Of a stretch of 64,000 bases of DNA, positions 53,762-64,000 are shown in pieces (position 1 is the stretch's first letter; the number at the start of each line of letters is the position of its first letter). Location of the stretch: NCBI RefSeq assembly GCF_016919405.1, contig NZ_CP070352.1, forward strand, positions 1,550,001 through 1,614,000, written 5' to 3'. The translations under genes and the position numbers were made by a program. The stretch is from Ensifer sp. PDNC004 (GTDB taxonomy: Bacteria > Pseudomonadota > Alphaproteobacteria > Rhizobiales > Rhizobiaceae). Below the pieces are notes generated by a model. That model did not search any database and was not told the origin of the DNA. It saw nothing but the letters and a program-made list of their open reading frames with translations.

Positions 53762-54361
53762 ATGCCGATCGTACGGCGATCGAAGATCAGGCAGCGCCTG
53801 CTGATCATGCTTGTCACCGGCATCGGCGGCATGGCGGCGGCTGCGATTTCCTTTGCTTCGGCGGTTTATGATGCAGCCAATCCTGTTCCCGTGCCGGTCA
53901 TCGGCAAAGGCCAGGCGGTCGATACGGGCCGGTGGCAAGTGACCATCAACGGCGCCCAGATGTCGTCTTTGCCGCCAACCGGCACGAAACCGTTCGAACC
54001 GAAGCGGTTCCTGCTGGTGGATCTCGAGGTCGACAACCGGTCCGTCGCCACCAGTAACGGCTTCATGAACCTGATCACGATCCAGGATGATGCCGCTCCG
54101 CTGCAGCCCAAGCCCACCTATTACCTGGCGCGGGACAAATGGATCGCCAGTGCGATCAATCCGAACATGCCGGAAAGACTGGTCGCGGCCTGGGAGTGGC
54201 CGGCGGACCGCCCGGAACCGCAGACGCTTTCGCTGGCGATCGGAAAACAGATCTACAAGCCGCGCGACAATCTTTATGGCGCGCCGAATTGGTTCGATGA
54301 CGGTGAGGCTGCGGTCGTCGAACTGCCGATCACGCAGGCTGCGGAGACGACGGAGCAATGA
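53762..54361 (+). CDS. Membrane-anchored periplasmic protein (first of three)
   Basis: A 199-residue protein with an N-terminal signal anchor (LLIMLVTGIGGMAAAAISFAS) and a periplasmic part with an Ig-like, all-beta look (VDTGRWQVTINGAQMSS, RFLLVDLEVDNRSVATSNGFMNLITI), similar in style to DUF4352-type domains. GGAGGACAT precedes the ATG. Its stop overlaps the next gene's start, and the two following genes encode similar anchored proteins. Function unknown. Confidence 0.65.
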   Translation: MPIVRRSKIRQRLLIMLVTGIGGMAAAAISFASAVYDAANPVPVPVIGKGQAVDTGRWQVTINGAQMSSLPPTGTKPFEPKRFLLVDLEVDNRSVATSNGFMNLITIQDDAAPLQPKPTYYLARDKWIASAINPNMPERLVAAWEWPADRPEPQTLSLAIGKQIYKPRDNLYGAPNWFDDGEAAVVELPITQAAETTEQ

Positions 54362-54951
54362 TGTCGGCATTCCGTACGCTGCTGCTTTGCGGCCTTGCGA
54401 TCGCCGCGCTCTATACGATGCGAAACAGCACGCCCGGCTACGGCGACATCACCGCGCCGATCGCCATTCACGGTGCTGTCGGCGAGCGGGCGGAAACGCG
54501 CGACTTCGCCTTCGGCGCGGCCAACGTGCATCTGGCGCGCCAGCTCAAGGTCGAAAGTTTCGGGCGGGTCAAGGACTACTCCACATCCGGTGTCTGGCTG
54601 CTCATCGAGGGAGCGGCCGTTGCCAAGACGGAAACGATGACGTTGATGTCTGCGGAATGGCTGGCGGGCAATGGCCTGCGCTATGCGCTGAGCCAGCGGT
54701 TTTCGACCGTGCCGGGCTATCTGCCGACGGAGCGGCTCGAGCCCGGCCTGCCAAGGCCGGTGCTGCTTGCCTTCGAGCTACCCGAGGCGGCCGTCGACAA
54801 GGGCACGCTGCTCGTCGCACGCAGTCGTGTGTCGCCGCTCGCCGAGGAACTGTCCATTGCGCTCGGCGACAAGAAGCCGGCCGAGATCAAGTCGACCGTC
54901 ACCATTGCGCGCAGCGGCAGCGGCGCGCCCTGGACGCTGGCCGGGCGCTGA
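54358..54951 (+). CDS. Membrane-anchored periplasmic protein (second of three)
   Basis: A 197-residue protein with a signal anchor (MMSAFRTLLLCGLAIAALYTM) and a beta-rich periplasmic domain (VHLARQLKVESFGRVKDYSTSGVWLLIEGAAVA, RPVLLAFELPEAAVDKGTLLVARSR). It overlaps the preceding gene by four bases (ATGA). The layout is like that gene and may have come from duplication. No family is recognised. Confidence 0.65.
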   Translation: MMSAFRTLLLCGLAIAALYTMRNSTPGYGDITAPIAIHGAVGERAETRDFAFGAANVHLARQLKVESFGRVKDYSTSGVWLLIEGAAVAKTETMTLMSAEWLAGNGLRYALSQRFSTVPGYLPTERLEPGLPRPVLLAFELPEAAVDKGTLLVARSRVSPLAEELSIALGDKKPAEIKSTVTIARSGSGAPWTLAGR

Positions 54952-54962
54952 GGGAGGCAGTC

Positions 54963-55502
54963 ATGAGCGAGAAACGCACCTTCTGGACCTGCCTGCTGGC
55001 GCTGATTATCGCGCTGCCGGTCGCCTTCGTCGCCCGCGCATGGGACAGCCTTGTTGAGAGCCAATGGCTCGCCGGCGGCAGTGCGGAAATCGTCGTCGAA
55101 GATGGGGCAGCGCAGGCCTTCGCCGGCGGGCAATGGAAACTTATGGATATGCGGCGCCTGCCGCGCACCGACGATGCACGCGTCATTCTCGCCGAATTCG
55201 AGGCATCGTCGACCGATCTCGCCGCCTTGTCGAAGGGCGCCTGCCGCGTCCGGCTGATCGACGGCAAGGGACGTCAGTTCGAACCGGTCACCCTGACCGA
55301 GCCGATCGTGCGAAAGATGTATCCGGAAGTGGCCGAGCGTCCGCGCTGCAGTGTCCTGGCCTTTGCCGATGCCAAGGCCGGCACGGCCGTCCGCATGGCC
55401 GAGAGCTTCATCGTTCCGGCGGAGGCGCGGGACCTTTCGCTCCGGATCGAATATCCAGGCGCCAGTGACGAGACGCTGGTGTTCAAGTGGACGCGTAGTT
55501 GA
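54963..55502 (+). CDS. Membrane-anchored periplasmic protein (third of three)
   Basis: A 179-residue protein with an N-terminal anchor (FWTCLLALIIALPVAFVARAW) and a beta-rich periplasmic domain (ARVILAEFEASSTDLAALSKGACRVRLIDGKGRQFEPV). It follows the second gene after 11 bases with a GGGAGG. Its 3' end overlaps the convergent membrane protein gene by 20 bases. Probably one operon of three paralogue-like proteins. Confidence 0.65.
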   Translation: MSEKRTFWTCLLALIIALPVAFVARAWDSLVESQWLAGGSAEIVVEDGAAQAFAGGQWKLMDMRRLPRTDDARVILAEFEASSTDLAALSKGACRVRLIDGKGRQFEPVTLTEPIVRKMYPEVAERPRCSVLAFADAKAGTAVRMAESFIVPAEARDLSLRIEYPGASDETLVFKWTRS

Positions 55503-56745
55503 TCTCTGCCTTATCGGCCTGACGGGAAACGGCATGTTCGAGCATCGCTGCCAAGAGGGTGATGCGCAGGGCATCGAGCACGATGCCGCCGTTGAGATCG
55601 CTGGGACTGCCGATGATAAGGCTCAAGGCATCGAAAACGAGCCGCCAGCTTGCAAGATCAACCACGTCCAGCGTCCGTGTCGCTGCGTACCAGGTCCAGG
55701 CGCCAAGCCAGGTAATGGCATTGTAGGCGACGATGAAGGCGAAAAGTGCCGCCAGCCCCGAGCCGAGCGTCAGCTTCAGGCAGGTCCAGATCGGCGCATA
55801 ACGGGAGCGATAATCGCTGACGAAGTGGTCGAGAAAATCGGCGACCCATTTGCGTAGCGTGCGGGCGCGGCGCGGCTTTGCCGATGCAGGGCGAGTGCGC
55901 TGTGTTGCGCTCGAAAGCTCGTAGCCGTTGATGATGGCCGCCATGACCAGCCAGATGACCGGAAGGAGCGCATAGAAGAACAGGCCCGTCGCCTCGTTGC
56001 TCCAGTCAGGCTTTCTCAGTTCCACCGGCACGAAGGTCTCGGCGGCGTACGCAATGCCGGTGAAGGCGAAGCCGTTCATGCTCAAAAGCTTGCCGGCGCC
56101 AAGCCAGGTGATTACCTGGTCCTTCCAGACCGACAGGCCGTAGAGACCGATGAAGATCCAGCTGGCATCTGCGGCCACGATCAGCAGACGCCAGAGGGGC
56201 GCTTCGCTCCGCTTGCTCATGCGTTTTGCGCCCCAGCGCAACAGCCAGCAGAGCGCGATTGACACGAGAACGCCGCGCGATCCCAGAATATCGAAGAAGT
56301 TGGCTTTTTCGCCGAAAGCCACGGCAGCAAGTGCCGACCGCGAATATTCGCGCACGGTATCGCCGAGAAAACCCCAGGCGGCGTAGTAGGCAAAGAACGG
56401 CAGCAGGGCAGCGGCGGTGACGGCGAGCAGCCTGCGCTCGGCCTTCGGCGCCTTTGTCTCGACAGGCGCTGCCGCCGGTTGCTGGCGGAGCGCTTCGAGT
56501 GCCGGCAAGCCTGGTCGAAGGACCATGAACATCAGCACGATGACGACGAGCTTCGCCAGCACGACGAGGGAGAGCGTGACCATGCCACCGAGCGGATGCT
56601 GCATCCCGATCCAGACCGCTGCCCGCATCAGGAGATCGTGCGCGATCGCGCCGCAGGCGCCGATCAGCAGGAGCTGCGGCCAGAAGCGGGCGAAGAGGCG
56701 CGCCATCAGGGCAAAGGGTCCGAACACTTCGGCGATCGACGTCAT
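55483..56745 (-). CDS. Polytopic membrane protein downstream of methylmalonyl-CoA mutase
   Basis: A protein of about 420 residues with about eight hydrophobic segments, loops rich in Trp and Arg, and a charged linker (TQRTRPASAKPRRARTLRKWV). No family is recognised. It follows the mutase gene on the same strand. A second in-frame ATG at 56826 overlaps the mutase stop (TGATG) and would add 27 polar residues; coupling favours that one, but the hydrophobic start and sequence character favour ATG 56745. It converges with the three periplasmic-protein genes and could act with them or with propionate metabolism. Confidence 0.65.
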   Translation of the reverse strand: MTSIAEVFGPFALMARLFARFWPQLLLIGACGAIAHDLLMRAAVWIGMQHPLGGMVTLSLVVLAKLVVIVLMFMVLRPGLPALEALRQQPAAAPVETKAPKAERRLLAVTAAALLPFFAYYAAWGFLGDTVREYSRSALAAVAFGEKANFFDILGSRGVLVSIALCWLLRWGAKRMSKRSEAPLWRLLIVAADASWIFIGLYGLSVWKDQVITWLGAGKLLSMNGFAFTGIAYAAETFVPVELRKPDWSNEATGLFFYALLPVIWLVMAAIINGYELSSATQRTRPASAKPRRARTLRKWVADFLDHFVSDYRSRYAPIWTCLKLTLGSGLAALFAFIVAYNAITWLGAWTWYAATRTLDVVDLASWRLVFDALSLIIGSPSDLNGGIVLDALRITLLAAMLEHAVSRQADKAEINYAST

Positions 56746-56825
56746 GGCGTCACCATAGTTGCGTCGGTCGGTAACGACAACCGCTTGGGGCGAACGGAGA
56801 GACAATGCCTCCGTATCGCCCGGCA

Positions 56826-58964
56826 TCAGATGTTGCGGCGCTTGCCCTCGATCAGGTCGAGCACCGCGCGGGCCGCATCGAGCACGTTGGTGCCGGGACC
56901 GAAGACCGCGGAGACACCATTCTCCATCAGGTAGTCATAGTCCTGGCGCGGGATGACGCCGCCGCAGATGACGATGACATCCTCGCCACCGCGCTTCTTC
57001 AGCGCTTCGGCCAACTGCGGCATCAGCGTCTTGTGGCCGGCCGCAAGCGAAGAGACGCCGATGACGTTGACCTTGCTCGCAAGCGCCATGTCGGCGGCTT
57101 CCTCCGGCGTCTGAAACAGCGGCCCGGCAAGCACGTCGAAACCGATGTCGCCGAAGGCGGATGCGATCACCTTGGCGCCGCGATCATGGCCGTCCTGGCC
57201 GAGCTTGGCGACCATGATCTTCGGCTTGCGGCCGAGTTTCGCCGAGACTTCGTCGAGACGCCCGGACAGCACTTCGAGTTCCGGCTCGCCCTCGTAGGCT
57301 TTTCCGTAGATCTTGCTGACAACCTTGGGGGTGGCGGCGTGGTCGCCAAAGGCGCCGCGCATCGCATCGGAGATTTCGCCGACGGTGGCGCGCGCCCGCG
57401 CCGCTTCGACGGCGGCCGCGAGTAGATTGCCTTCGCCGCTCAATGCGACCTTTGAAACCGCGGCAAGCGTCTCTTTCACCTTCGCGCAGTCACGCCGCCG
57501 CTTGGTCTCCTCGATGCGGCGGATCTGTGCGGCGCGCACGGCGCTGTTGTCGATCTCCAGAATGTCGATCGGCTCTTCGTTGTCGAGCCGGTACTTGTTG
57601 ACCCCGACGATGATCTCCTCGCCCTTGTCGACGGCGGCCTGGCGGCGCGTTGCTGCCTCTTCGATCAGTCGCTTCGGCAGGCCGGCGTTGACCGCACGGG
57701 TCATGCCGCCCATCGCTTCGACCTCCTCGATCAGCGCCCAGGCCTTTTCGGCGAGTTCGTTGGTCAGGCTTTCGACGTAGTAGGAGCCGGCGAGCGGATC
57801 GACGACCTTGGTGACACCGGTCTCGTGCTGCAGGATCAACTGCGTGTTGCGGGCGATGCGCGCGGAAAACTCCGTCGGCAGCGCGATCGCTTCATCGAAG
57901 GAATTGGTATGCAGCGATTGCGTGCCGCCGAGGGCCGCCGACATTGCCTCAAACGCGGTGCGGATGATGTTATTGTAGGGATCCTGCTCCTGCAGCGAGA
58001 CGCCCGATGTCTGGCAATGGGTGCGCAGCATCAGCGATGACGGCTTCTTCGGCTCGAACTCCTGCATGATCCGGGTCCAGAGCAGGCGCGCCGCCCGAAG
58101 CTTCGCCGCCTCCATGAAGAAATTCATGCCGATCGCAAAGAAGAAGGAAAGCCGGCCGGCGAATTCATCGACGTTCAGCCCCTTGGCAAGGGCGGCGCGC
58201 ACATATTCGCGCCCGTCGGCAAGCGTGAAGGCGAGCTCCTGCACCAGCGTCGCCCCGGCTTCCTGCATGTGATAACCGGAGATCGAGATCGAGTTGAACT
58301 TCGGCATCTCCTTCGCCGTATACTCGATGATATCGGCGACGATGCGCATCGAGGGTTCCGGCGGGTAGATGTAGGTGTTGCGGACCATGAACTCCTTCAG
58401 GATGTCGTTCTGGATGGTCCCCGAGAGCTTGTCGCGCGAAACGCCCTGTTCCTCGCCGGCAACGATGAAGGAGGCGAGGATCGGAATGACCGCGCCGTTC
58501 ATGGTCATCGACACTGACATCTCGTCGAGCGGAATGCCGTCGAACAGGATTTTCATGTCCTCGACCGAGTCGATCGCAACCCCTGCCTTGCCGACATCGC
58601 CTTCGACGCGCGGATGATCGCTGTCGTAGCCGCGGTGGGTCGCAAGGTCGAAGGCGACGGAAAGGCCCTTTTGTCCGGCCGCGAGATTCTTCCGATAGAA
58701 GGCGTTCGAAGCTTCGGCCGTGGAGAATCCGGCATATTGGCGGATCGTCCAGGGACGCCCGGCATACATGGTCGCGCGCGGGCCGCGCACGAACGGCTCG
58801 AAGCCCGGTAGTGACGCGAGATGATCGATACCGTCGAGGTCATCAGCCGTATAGAGCGGTTTCACCGCGATGCCTTCTGGCGTCTGCCAGGTGAGGCTTT
58901 CCGGCGCTGCCTTAAGTTCACGCTCCGCGAGCGTTTCCCAGTCCTTGATGGTTTTTTCGGTCAT
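56826..58964 (-). CDS. bhbA: Methylmalonyl-CoA mutase
   Basis: A 712-residue adenosylcobalamin enzyme. The TIM-barrel catalytic domain (about 1-550) carries [24 protein letters not shown] and [21 protein letters not shown]. The C-terminal B12 domain has DGHDRG (base-off His ligand), VIGVSSL and the GG of VICGGVIP. A single full-length chain of this kind works as a homodimer. It isomerises methylmalonyl-CoA to succinyl-CoA, completing propionyl-CoA assimilation after PccAB. The name bhbA follows S. meliloti, where it was linked to 3-hydroxybutyrate use. Confidence 0.95.
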   Translation of the reverse strand: MTEKTIKDWETLAERELKAAPESLTWQTPEGIAVKPLYTADDLDGIDHLASLPGFEPFVRGPRATMYAGRPWTIRQYAGFSTAEASNAFYRKNLAAGQKGLSVAFDLATHRGYDSDHPRVEGDVGKAGVAIDSVEDMKILFDGIPLDEMSVSMTMNGAVIPILASFIVAGEEQGVSRDKLSGTIQNDILKEFMVRNTYIYPPEPSMRIVADIIEYTAKEMPKFNSISISGYHMQEAGATLVQELAFTLADGREYVRAALAKGLNVDEFAGRLSFFFAIGMNFFMEAAKLRAARLLWTRIMQEFEPKKPSSLMLRTHCQTSGVSLQEQDPYNNIIRTAFEAMSAALGGTQSLHTNSFDEAIALPTEFSARIARNTQLILQHETGVTKVVDPLAGSYYVESLTNELAEKAWALIEEVEAMGGMTRAVNAGLPKRLIEEAATRRQAAVDKGEEIIVGVNKYRLDNEEPIDILEIDNSAVRAAQIRRIEETKRRRDCAKVKETLAAVSKVALSGEGNLLAAAVEAARARATVGEISDAMRGAFGDHAATPKVVSKIYGKAYEGEPELEVLSGRLDEVSAKLGRKPKIMVAKLGQDGHDRGAKVIASAFGDIGFDVLAGPLFQTPEEAADMALASKVNVIGVSSLAAGHKTLMPQLAEALKKRGGEDVIVICGGVIPRQDYDYLMENGVSAVFGPGTNVLDAARAVLDLIEGKRRNI

Positions 58965-59004
58965 CGGATGTTCTCCCGGGTGATGGCGTCGACGGCGCTC
59001 GCCA

Positions 59005-61008
<2,004 letters not shown>

Positions 61009-61040
61009 CTGTTTCTCTTTCAAATCCTGAGGGCTGCGCG

Positions 61041-61343
61041 TCAGCGTTTGAACTTGCGGCGATAGGGCAAAAGCGCGATCGAGGATGCCGCTGCAGCGCC
61101 ACCGAAAAGCAGCGCGAAGGGCACGACGACCATGAGGGTGGCAAGCACCGGGCTGGTCGAGCGAGCGATGTGCGTGCCGACCGCGCCGATATTGAGCCAG
61201 ATCAGTGCGCCAGCCGTGATTGCTCCGATTGCAACGCCGATCAGCGCGTTGACGGTCATGTAGCGCAGCATCTGCCAGTGGTCGCGTCGGGCTTCTTCCG
61301 GCGTCATCACGCGCTCCGGCTCCCGTTCCATCATCGCCTCCAT
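61041..61343 (-). CDS. Small membrane protein between pccB and pccA
   Basis: A 100-residue protein. A charged N-terminus (EREPERVMTPEEARRDHWQML) precedes two membrane helices (YMTVNALIGVAIGAITAGALIWL and VLATLMVVVPFALLFGGAAAASSIALL), and it ends in basic YRRKFKR. Its start shares a base with the pccB stop (TGATG), so it is translationally coupled. No family role is known. It may tether the carboxylase to the membrane or be a bystander. Confidence 0.7.
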   Translation of the reverse strand: MEAMMEREPERVMTPEEARRDHWQMLRYMTVNALIGVAIGAITAGALIWLNIGAVGTHIARSTSPVLATLMVVVPFALLFGGAAAASSIALLPYRRKFKR

Positions 61344-62875
61344 CAGAGCGGGATCGTGTCGTGCTTGCGCCAGCGGACATCGACCTGCTTGTTGCGCAAG
61401 GATGCGAAGGCACGAGCAATGCGGCGACGCGACGAATGCGGCATGATCACCTCGTCGATGAAACCACGCTCTGCCGCCACGAACGGATTGGCGAAGCGCT
61501 CCTCGTATTCCTTCGTGCGCGCCGCGATTTTCTCGGCGTCGCCGAGCTCGGAGCGATAGAGGATTTCGGTCGCGCCCTTGGCGCCCATCACGGCGATCTC
61601 GGCGGTCGGCCAGGCATAATTGACATCGGCGCCGATGTGCTTGGAGGCCATGACGTCATAGGCGCCGCCATAGGCTTTCCGCGTGATCAGCGTCACCATG
61701 GGCACGGTCGCCTGGCTATAGGCGAAGAGCAGCTTGGCGCCGTGCTTGATGACGCCGCCATATTCCTGTGCGGTGCCGGGCAGGAAGCCGGGCACGTCGA
61801 CCAGCGTCAGGATCGGGATCGAGAAGGCATCGCAGAAGCGCACGAACCGCGCGGCCTTGCGCGAGCTGTCGATATCGAGGCAGCCGGCAAGCACCATCGG
61901 CTGGTTGGCAACAACACCGACCGTCTGGCCTTCCATGCGGATGAAGCCGGTAATGATGTTCTTGGCGAAGCTCTGCTGCAACTCGAAGAAATCTCCCTCG
62001 TCGGCAAGCGCCAGGATCAGCTCCTTCATGTCGTAGGGCTTGGTGGCGCTATCGGGGATCAGGCTGTCCAAACGCATTTCGAGCCGCGCCGGGTCATCGT
62101 GGAAGGGACGGACCGGCGGTTTCTCTCGGTTGTTGAGGGGCAGGAAATCGAAGAGCAGGCGCACATGCTCAAGCGTTTCGATGTCGTTCTCATAGGCCGC
62201 GTCGGCGACGGAAGACTTTTTCGTGTGGGTGCTCGCACCGCCGAGTTCTTCGGCCGTGACGATCTCGTTGGTCACGGTCTTTACGACGTCGGGCCCGGTC
62301 ACGAACATGTAGGAACTGTCCCGGACCATGAAGATGAAGTCGGTCATGGCAGGCGAATAGACGGCGCCGCCGGCGCAAGGCCCCATGATGACCGAGATCT
62401 GCGGAATGACGCCCGAGGCCTCGGCATTGCGGCGGAAGACCTCGGCATAGCCGGCCAGCGACGCCACGCCTTCCTGGATGCGGGCGCCACCGCTATCGTT
62501 GAGGCCGATGACCGGCGCGCCGTTGCGCACGGCCATATCCATGATCTTGCAGATCTTCTGCGCATGCGTTTCCGAAAGCGAGCCACCGAGCACCGTGAAG
62601 TCCTGGGAAAAGACATAGACCTGGCGGCCGTTGATTGTGCCCCAGCCGGTGACGACGCCGTCGCCCGCGACCTTCTGGCCTTCCATGCCGAAGTCGACGC
62701 AACGGTGCGTGACATACATGTCGTACTCTTCAAAGGAGCCTTCATCGAGCAAGACCTCGATGCGTTCGCGCGCGGTCAGCTTGCCCTTGCCGTGCTGGGC
62801 GTCGATCCGCCGCTGGCCGCCGCCGGCTCTTGCTTCCGCCCGGCGGGCTTCGACCTGTTCTAGTATGGCGCGCAT
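61343..62875 (-). CDS. pccB: Propionyl-CoA carboxylase beta subunit
   Basis: A 510-residue carboxyltransferase of the crotonase-like fold. Conserved blocks are [58 protein letters not shown] and [46 protein letters not shown]. It moves the carboxyl group from biotin to propionyl-CoA. GGGAGGGCACC precedes the ATG. It is the first gene of the pcc/mutase operon and is divergent from the XRE regulator. Confidence 0.95.
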   Translation of the reverse strand: MRAILEQVEARRAEARAGGGQRRIDAQHGKGKLTARERIEVLLDEGSFEEYDMYVTHRCVDFGMEGQKVAGDGVVTGWGTINGRQVYVFSQDFTVLGGSLSETHAQKICKIMDMAVRNGAPVIGLNDSGGARIQEGVASLAGYAEVFRRNAEASGVIPQISVIMGPCAGGAVYSPAMTDFIFMVRDSSYMFVTGPDVVKTVTNEIVTAEELGGASTHTKKSSVADAAYENDIETLEHVRLLFDFLPLNNREKPPVRPFHDDPARLEMRLDSLIPDSATKPYDMKELILALADEGDFFELQQSFAKNIITGFIRMEGQTVGVVANQPMVLAGCLDIDSSRKAARFVRFCDAFSIPILTLVDVPGFLPGTAQEYGGVIKHGAKLLFAYSQATVPMVTLITRKAYGGAYDVMASKHIGADVNYAWPTAEIAVMGAKGATEILYRSELGDAEKIAARTKEYEERFANPFVAAERGFIDEVIMPHSSRRRIARAFASLRNKQVDVRWRKHDTIPL

Positions 62876-62933
62876 GGTGCCCTCCCGATTTTTTGATGCC
62901 CGGTTTTTTCAATGATTGTGCAGAGGCGCTTCG

Positions 62934-62956
62934 ACCTTCGCAATAGCGTCGAAGGT
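62934..62956. repeat. Inverted repeat in the pccB/regulator intergenic region
   Basis: ACCTTCG and CGAAGGT are inverted with nine bases between. It lies about 60-80 bases upstream of pccB and could be an operator or an mRNA hairpin. Confidence 0.4.
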
Positions 62957-63015
62957 TGGATGGAAAAACGTCCCTTCATGTGCAAATGTGAAATAGAGAA
63001 ATTTGTGAAACGTAA

Positions 63016-63031
63016 ATTGCAAAGTTGCAAA
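63016..63031. promoter_or_regulatory. Tandem TTGCAAA boxes before the ScfR-type regulator
   Basis: ATTGCAAA-GTTGCAAA are back-to-back octamers ending one base before the regulator ATG. Related copies are TGTGCAAA (62979-62986), TGTGAAA (62987-62993) and TTTGTGAAA (63002-63010). PccR of Rhodobacter is reported to bind paired TTTGCAAA boxes, so these are probable sites for the adjacent protein, controlling itself and pccB. Confidence 0.55.
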
Positions 63032-63032
63032 T

Positions 63033-64000
63033 ATGGCGATCGGCAAGCTCTATATCGGCCGCAAGGTCCGGGAAATGCGGGAAGCAAACAAGGCGACACA
63101 GGGCCAGTTCGCTGAACGCATCGGCATTTCCACCAGCTATCTCAACCAGATCGAGAACAATCAGCGTCCGGTTTCGGCGGCGGTTTTGCTGGCGCTTGCC
63201 GAAAAATTCCAGATCGATATTGCCGAACTTTCGACTGGAGAGGGCGATCGCCTGCTTTCGGCGCTCTCGGAGGCGCTCAGCGACCCCTTGTTCGAGACCT
63301 ATTCGGCCAGCCTGCAAGAGCTGAAGCTCGTCGCCCAGAACGCACCGGGGCTGGCGCATGCGCTGATCACCTGCCACCAGGCCTATCGTCGCAACAGCGA
63401 ACAGCTTGCAAGCATCGACGACACCATCGGCCGCGGCGGCCCTTTCGTCGAAACCACGCCTTATGAGGAAGTGCGCGACTTCTTTCATTTCGTCGACAAC
63501 TATATCCACGAGATCGATATGCTCGCGGAGCGGCTGGCGAGTGAACTCGGGCTCGGCGAAGGCGACAATCACGCGGCGCTGGCAAGCCACCTGGAGCAAC
63601 GCCATGGCGTCCGTGTCGTCCGCGGTGCCGCCGGCGACGATGCCATCCGTCGCTTCGATCCGCGCGCCCGCATCCTGACCCTCAACCCCTATGCCCCGCC
63701 CGCGACGCGCGATTTTCAGATCGCGCTGCAGATCGCTCAGCTTCATGCCCGGGAGGAGATCGACCGGGTGGCCGGCAGCGCCGGTTTCCGCACCGAAGAG
63801 GCCTATGAGATCTGTCGCATCGGCCTGCAGAACTATTTTGCCGGTGCACTGATCCTGCCCTACCAGGCGTTCTTAAGGGCCGCCCGCGACCTGAGACACG
63901 ATATCGAGCTGCTCGCTGCCCGCTTCGGCGCCTCATTGGAGCAGGTCTGCCATCGCCTCTCGACCCTGCAGCGTCCGGGGCAGAAGGGCATCCCGATCTT
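63033..64000 (+). CDS. XRE-family short-chain acyl-CoA regulator (ScfR/PccR type), 3' truncated
   Basis: At least 322 residues; the gene runs off the window. An N-terminal XRE HTH (residues 5-62: IGRKVREMREANKATQGQFAERIGISTSYLNQIENNQRPVS) is followed by an IrrE/ImmA-like region, here with HAREEID, and a long helical segment. This is the architecture of the RamB/PccR/MccR family, which senses propionyl-CoA-type metabolites. It is divergent from pccB, the expected target. The ATG is at 63033 with no clear ribosome site because the TTGCAAA boxes abut it. Confidence 0.85.
   Translation, partial: MAIGKLYIGRKVREMREANKATQGQFAERIGISTSYLNQIENNQRPVSAAVLLALAEKFQIDIAELSTGEGDRLLSALSEALSDPLFETYSASLQELKLVAQNAPGLAHALITCHQAYRRNSEQLASIDDTIGRGGPFVETTPYEEVRDFFHFVDNYIHEIDMLAERLASELGLGEGDNHAALASHLEQRHGVRVVRGAAGDDAIRRFDPRARILTLNPYAPPATRDFQIALQIAQLHAREEIDRVAGSAGFRTEEAYEICRIGLQNYFAGALILPYQAFLRAARDLRHDIELLAARFGASLEQVCHRLSTLQRPGQKGIPI

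Noticed and set aside
61009..61419. N-terminal extension of pccA to 61419
   Set aside because: It overlaps the coupled small membrane protein gene and has no biotin carboxylase sequence. MFKKILIANRGEIA at 61008 is the family start.
61361..62863. Plus-strand frame of 500 codons opposite pccB
   Set aside because: pccB is unmistakable on the other strand; the antisense frame has no recognisable motif and no ribosome site.

Overview
The window looks like a replicon of a rhizobium close to Sinorhizobium/Ensifer, probably a chromid of the pSymB type. This rests on gene content: high-GC coding DNA packed with ABC, TRAP and TTT uptake operons, a PcaQ-regulated protocatechuate operon, a C-P lyase operon with PhnF, and a propionyl-CoA carboxylase/methylmalonyl-CoA mutase operon. 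Many LysR and GntR regulators sit beside their targets. No rRNA, tRNA, insertion sequence, phage or CRISPR array was seen. Gene names come from protein motifs and remembered family sequences, not from database searches.

Layout. 1-0.8 kb: 3' end of a Na/Pi-cotransporter/PhoU-type gene. 0.9-5.6 kb: pcaQ and divergent pcaDCHGB for protocatechuate cleavage. 5.7-13.5 kb: hexuronate oxidation cluster (GntR regulator, uronate dehydrogenase, divergent kdgD, gci, gli and a TRAP transporter), which carries hexuronates through aldaric acid lactones to 2-oxoglutarate semialdehyde. 13.6-16.9 kb: TPR protein, flavin reductase, Fe/Mn superoxide dismutase, a cysteine-rich SufR-like regulator and a short-chain dehydrogenase. 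17-21.3 kb: orphan FliN-like protein, membrane-anchored unknown, DUF899 operon, phospholipase-D-like protein. 21.6-26.3 kb: five-gene HAAT-type ABC operon, possibly the protocatechuate importer of the PcaQ regulon. 26.3-32 kb: CHASE2 adenylate cyclase coupled to a 1222-residue FecR-TPR-beta-barrel protein.

32.3-40.3 kb: GntR/FCD regulator and a divergent operon with a PdxA-like dehydrogenase, TctCBA transporter, TIM-barrel isomerase/decarboxylase and a DhaK-DhaL kinase. This looks like uptake of a small hydroxy acid and its conversion through a ketose to a ketose phosphate. 40.6-41.9 kb: two exported proteins (DUF992, DUF922). 42-48.2 kb: phnGHIJKL plus a hexapeptide transferase, divergent from phnF, with a Pho box and a PhnF-like operator between them. 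48.4-51.8 kb: selenium-binding protein/methanethiol oxidase homologue, a polytopic membrane protein, a GST and a VOC dioxygenase-like protein. 52-56.7 kb: small exported proteins, a GNAT enzyme and a polytopic membrane protein. 56.8-64 kb: pccB, a small membrane protein, pccA and methylmalonyl-CoA mutase, divergent from an XRE/ScfR-type regulator cut by the window end.

The common theme is scavenging of plant and soil carbon and phosphorus (aromatic acids, pectin-derived uronates, sugar acids, phosphonates, propionate). Between these clusters lie signalling and envelope genes with no assigned function, of which the FecR-TPR-barrel/CHASE2-cyclase pair is the least explained.
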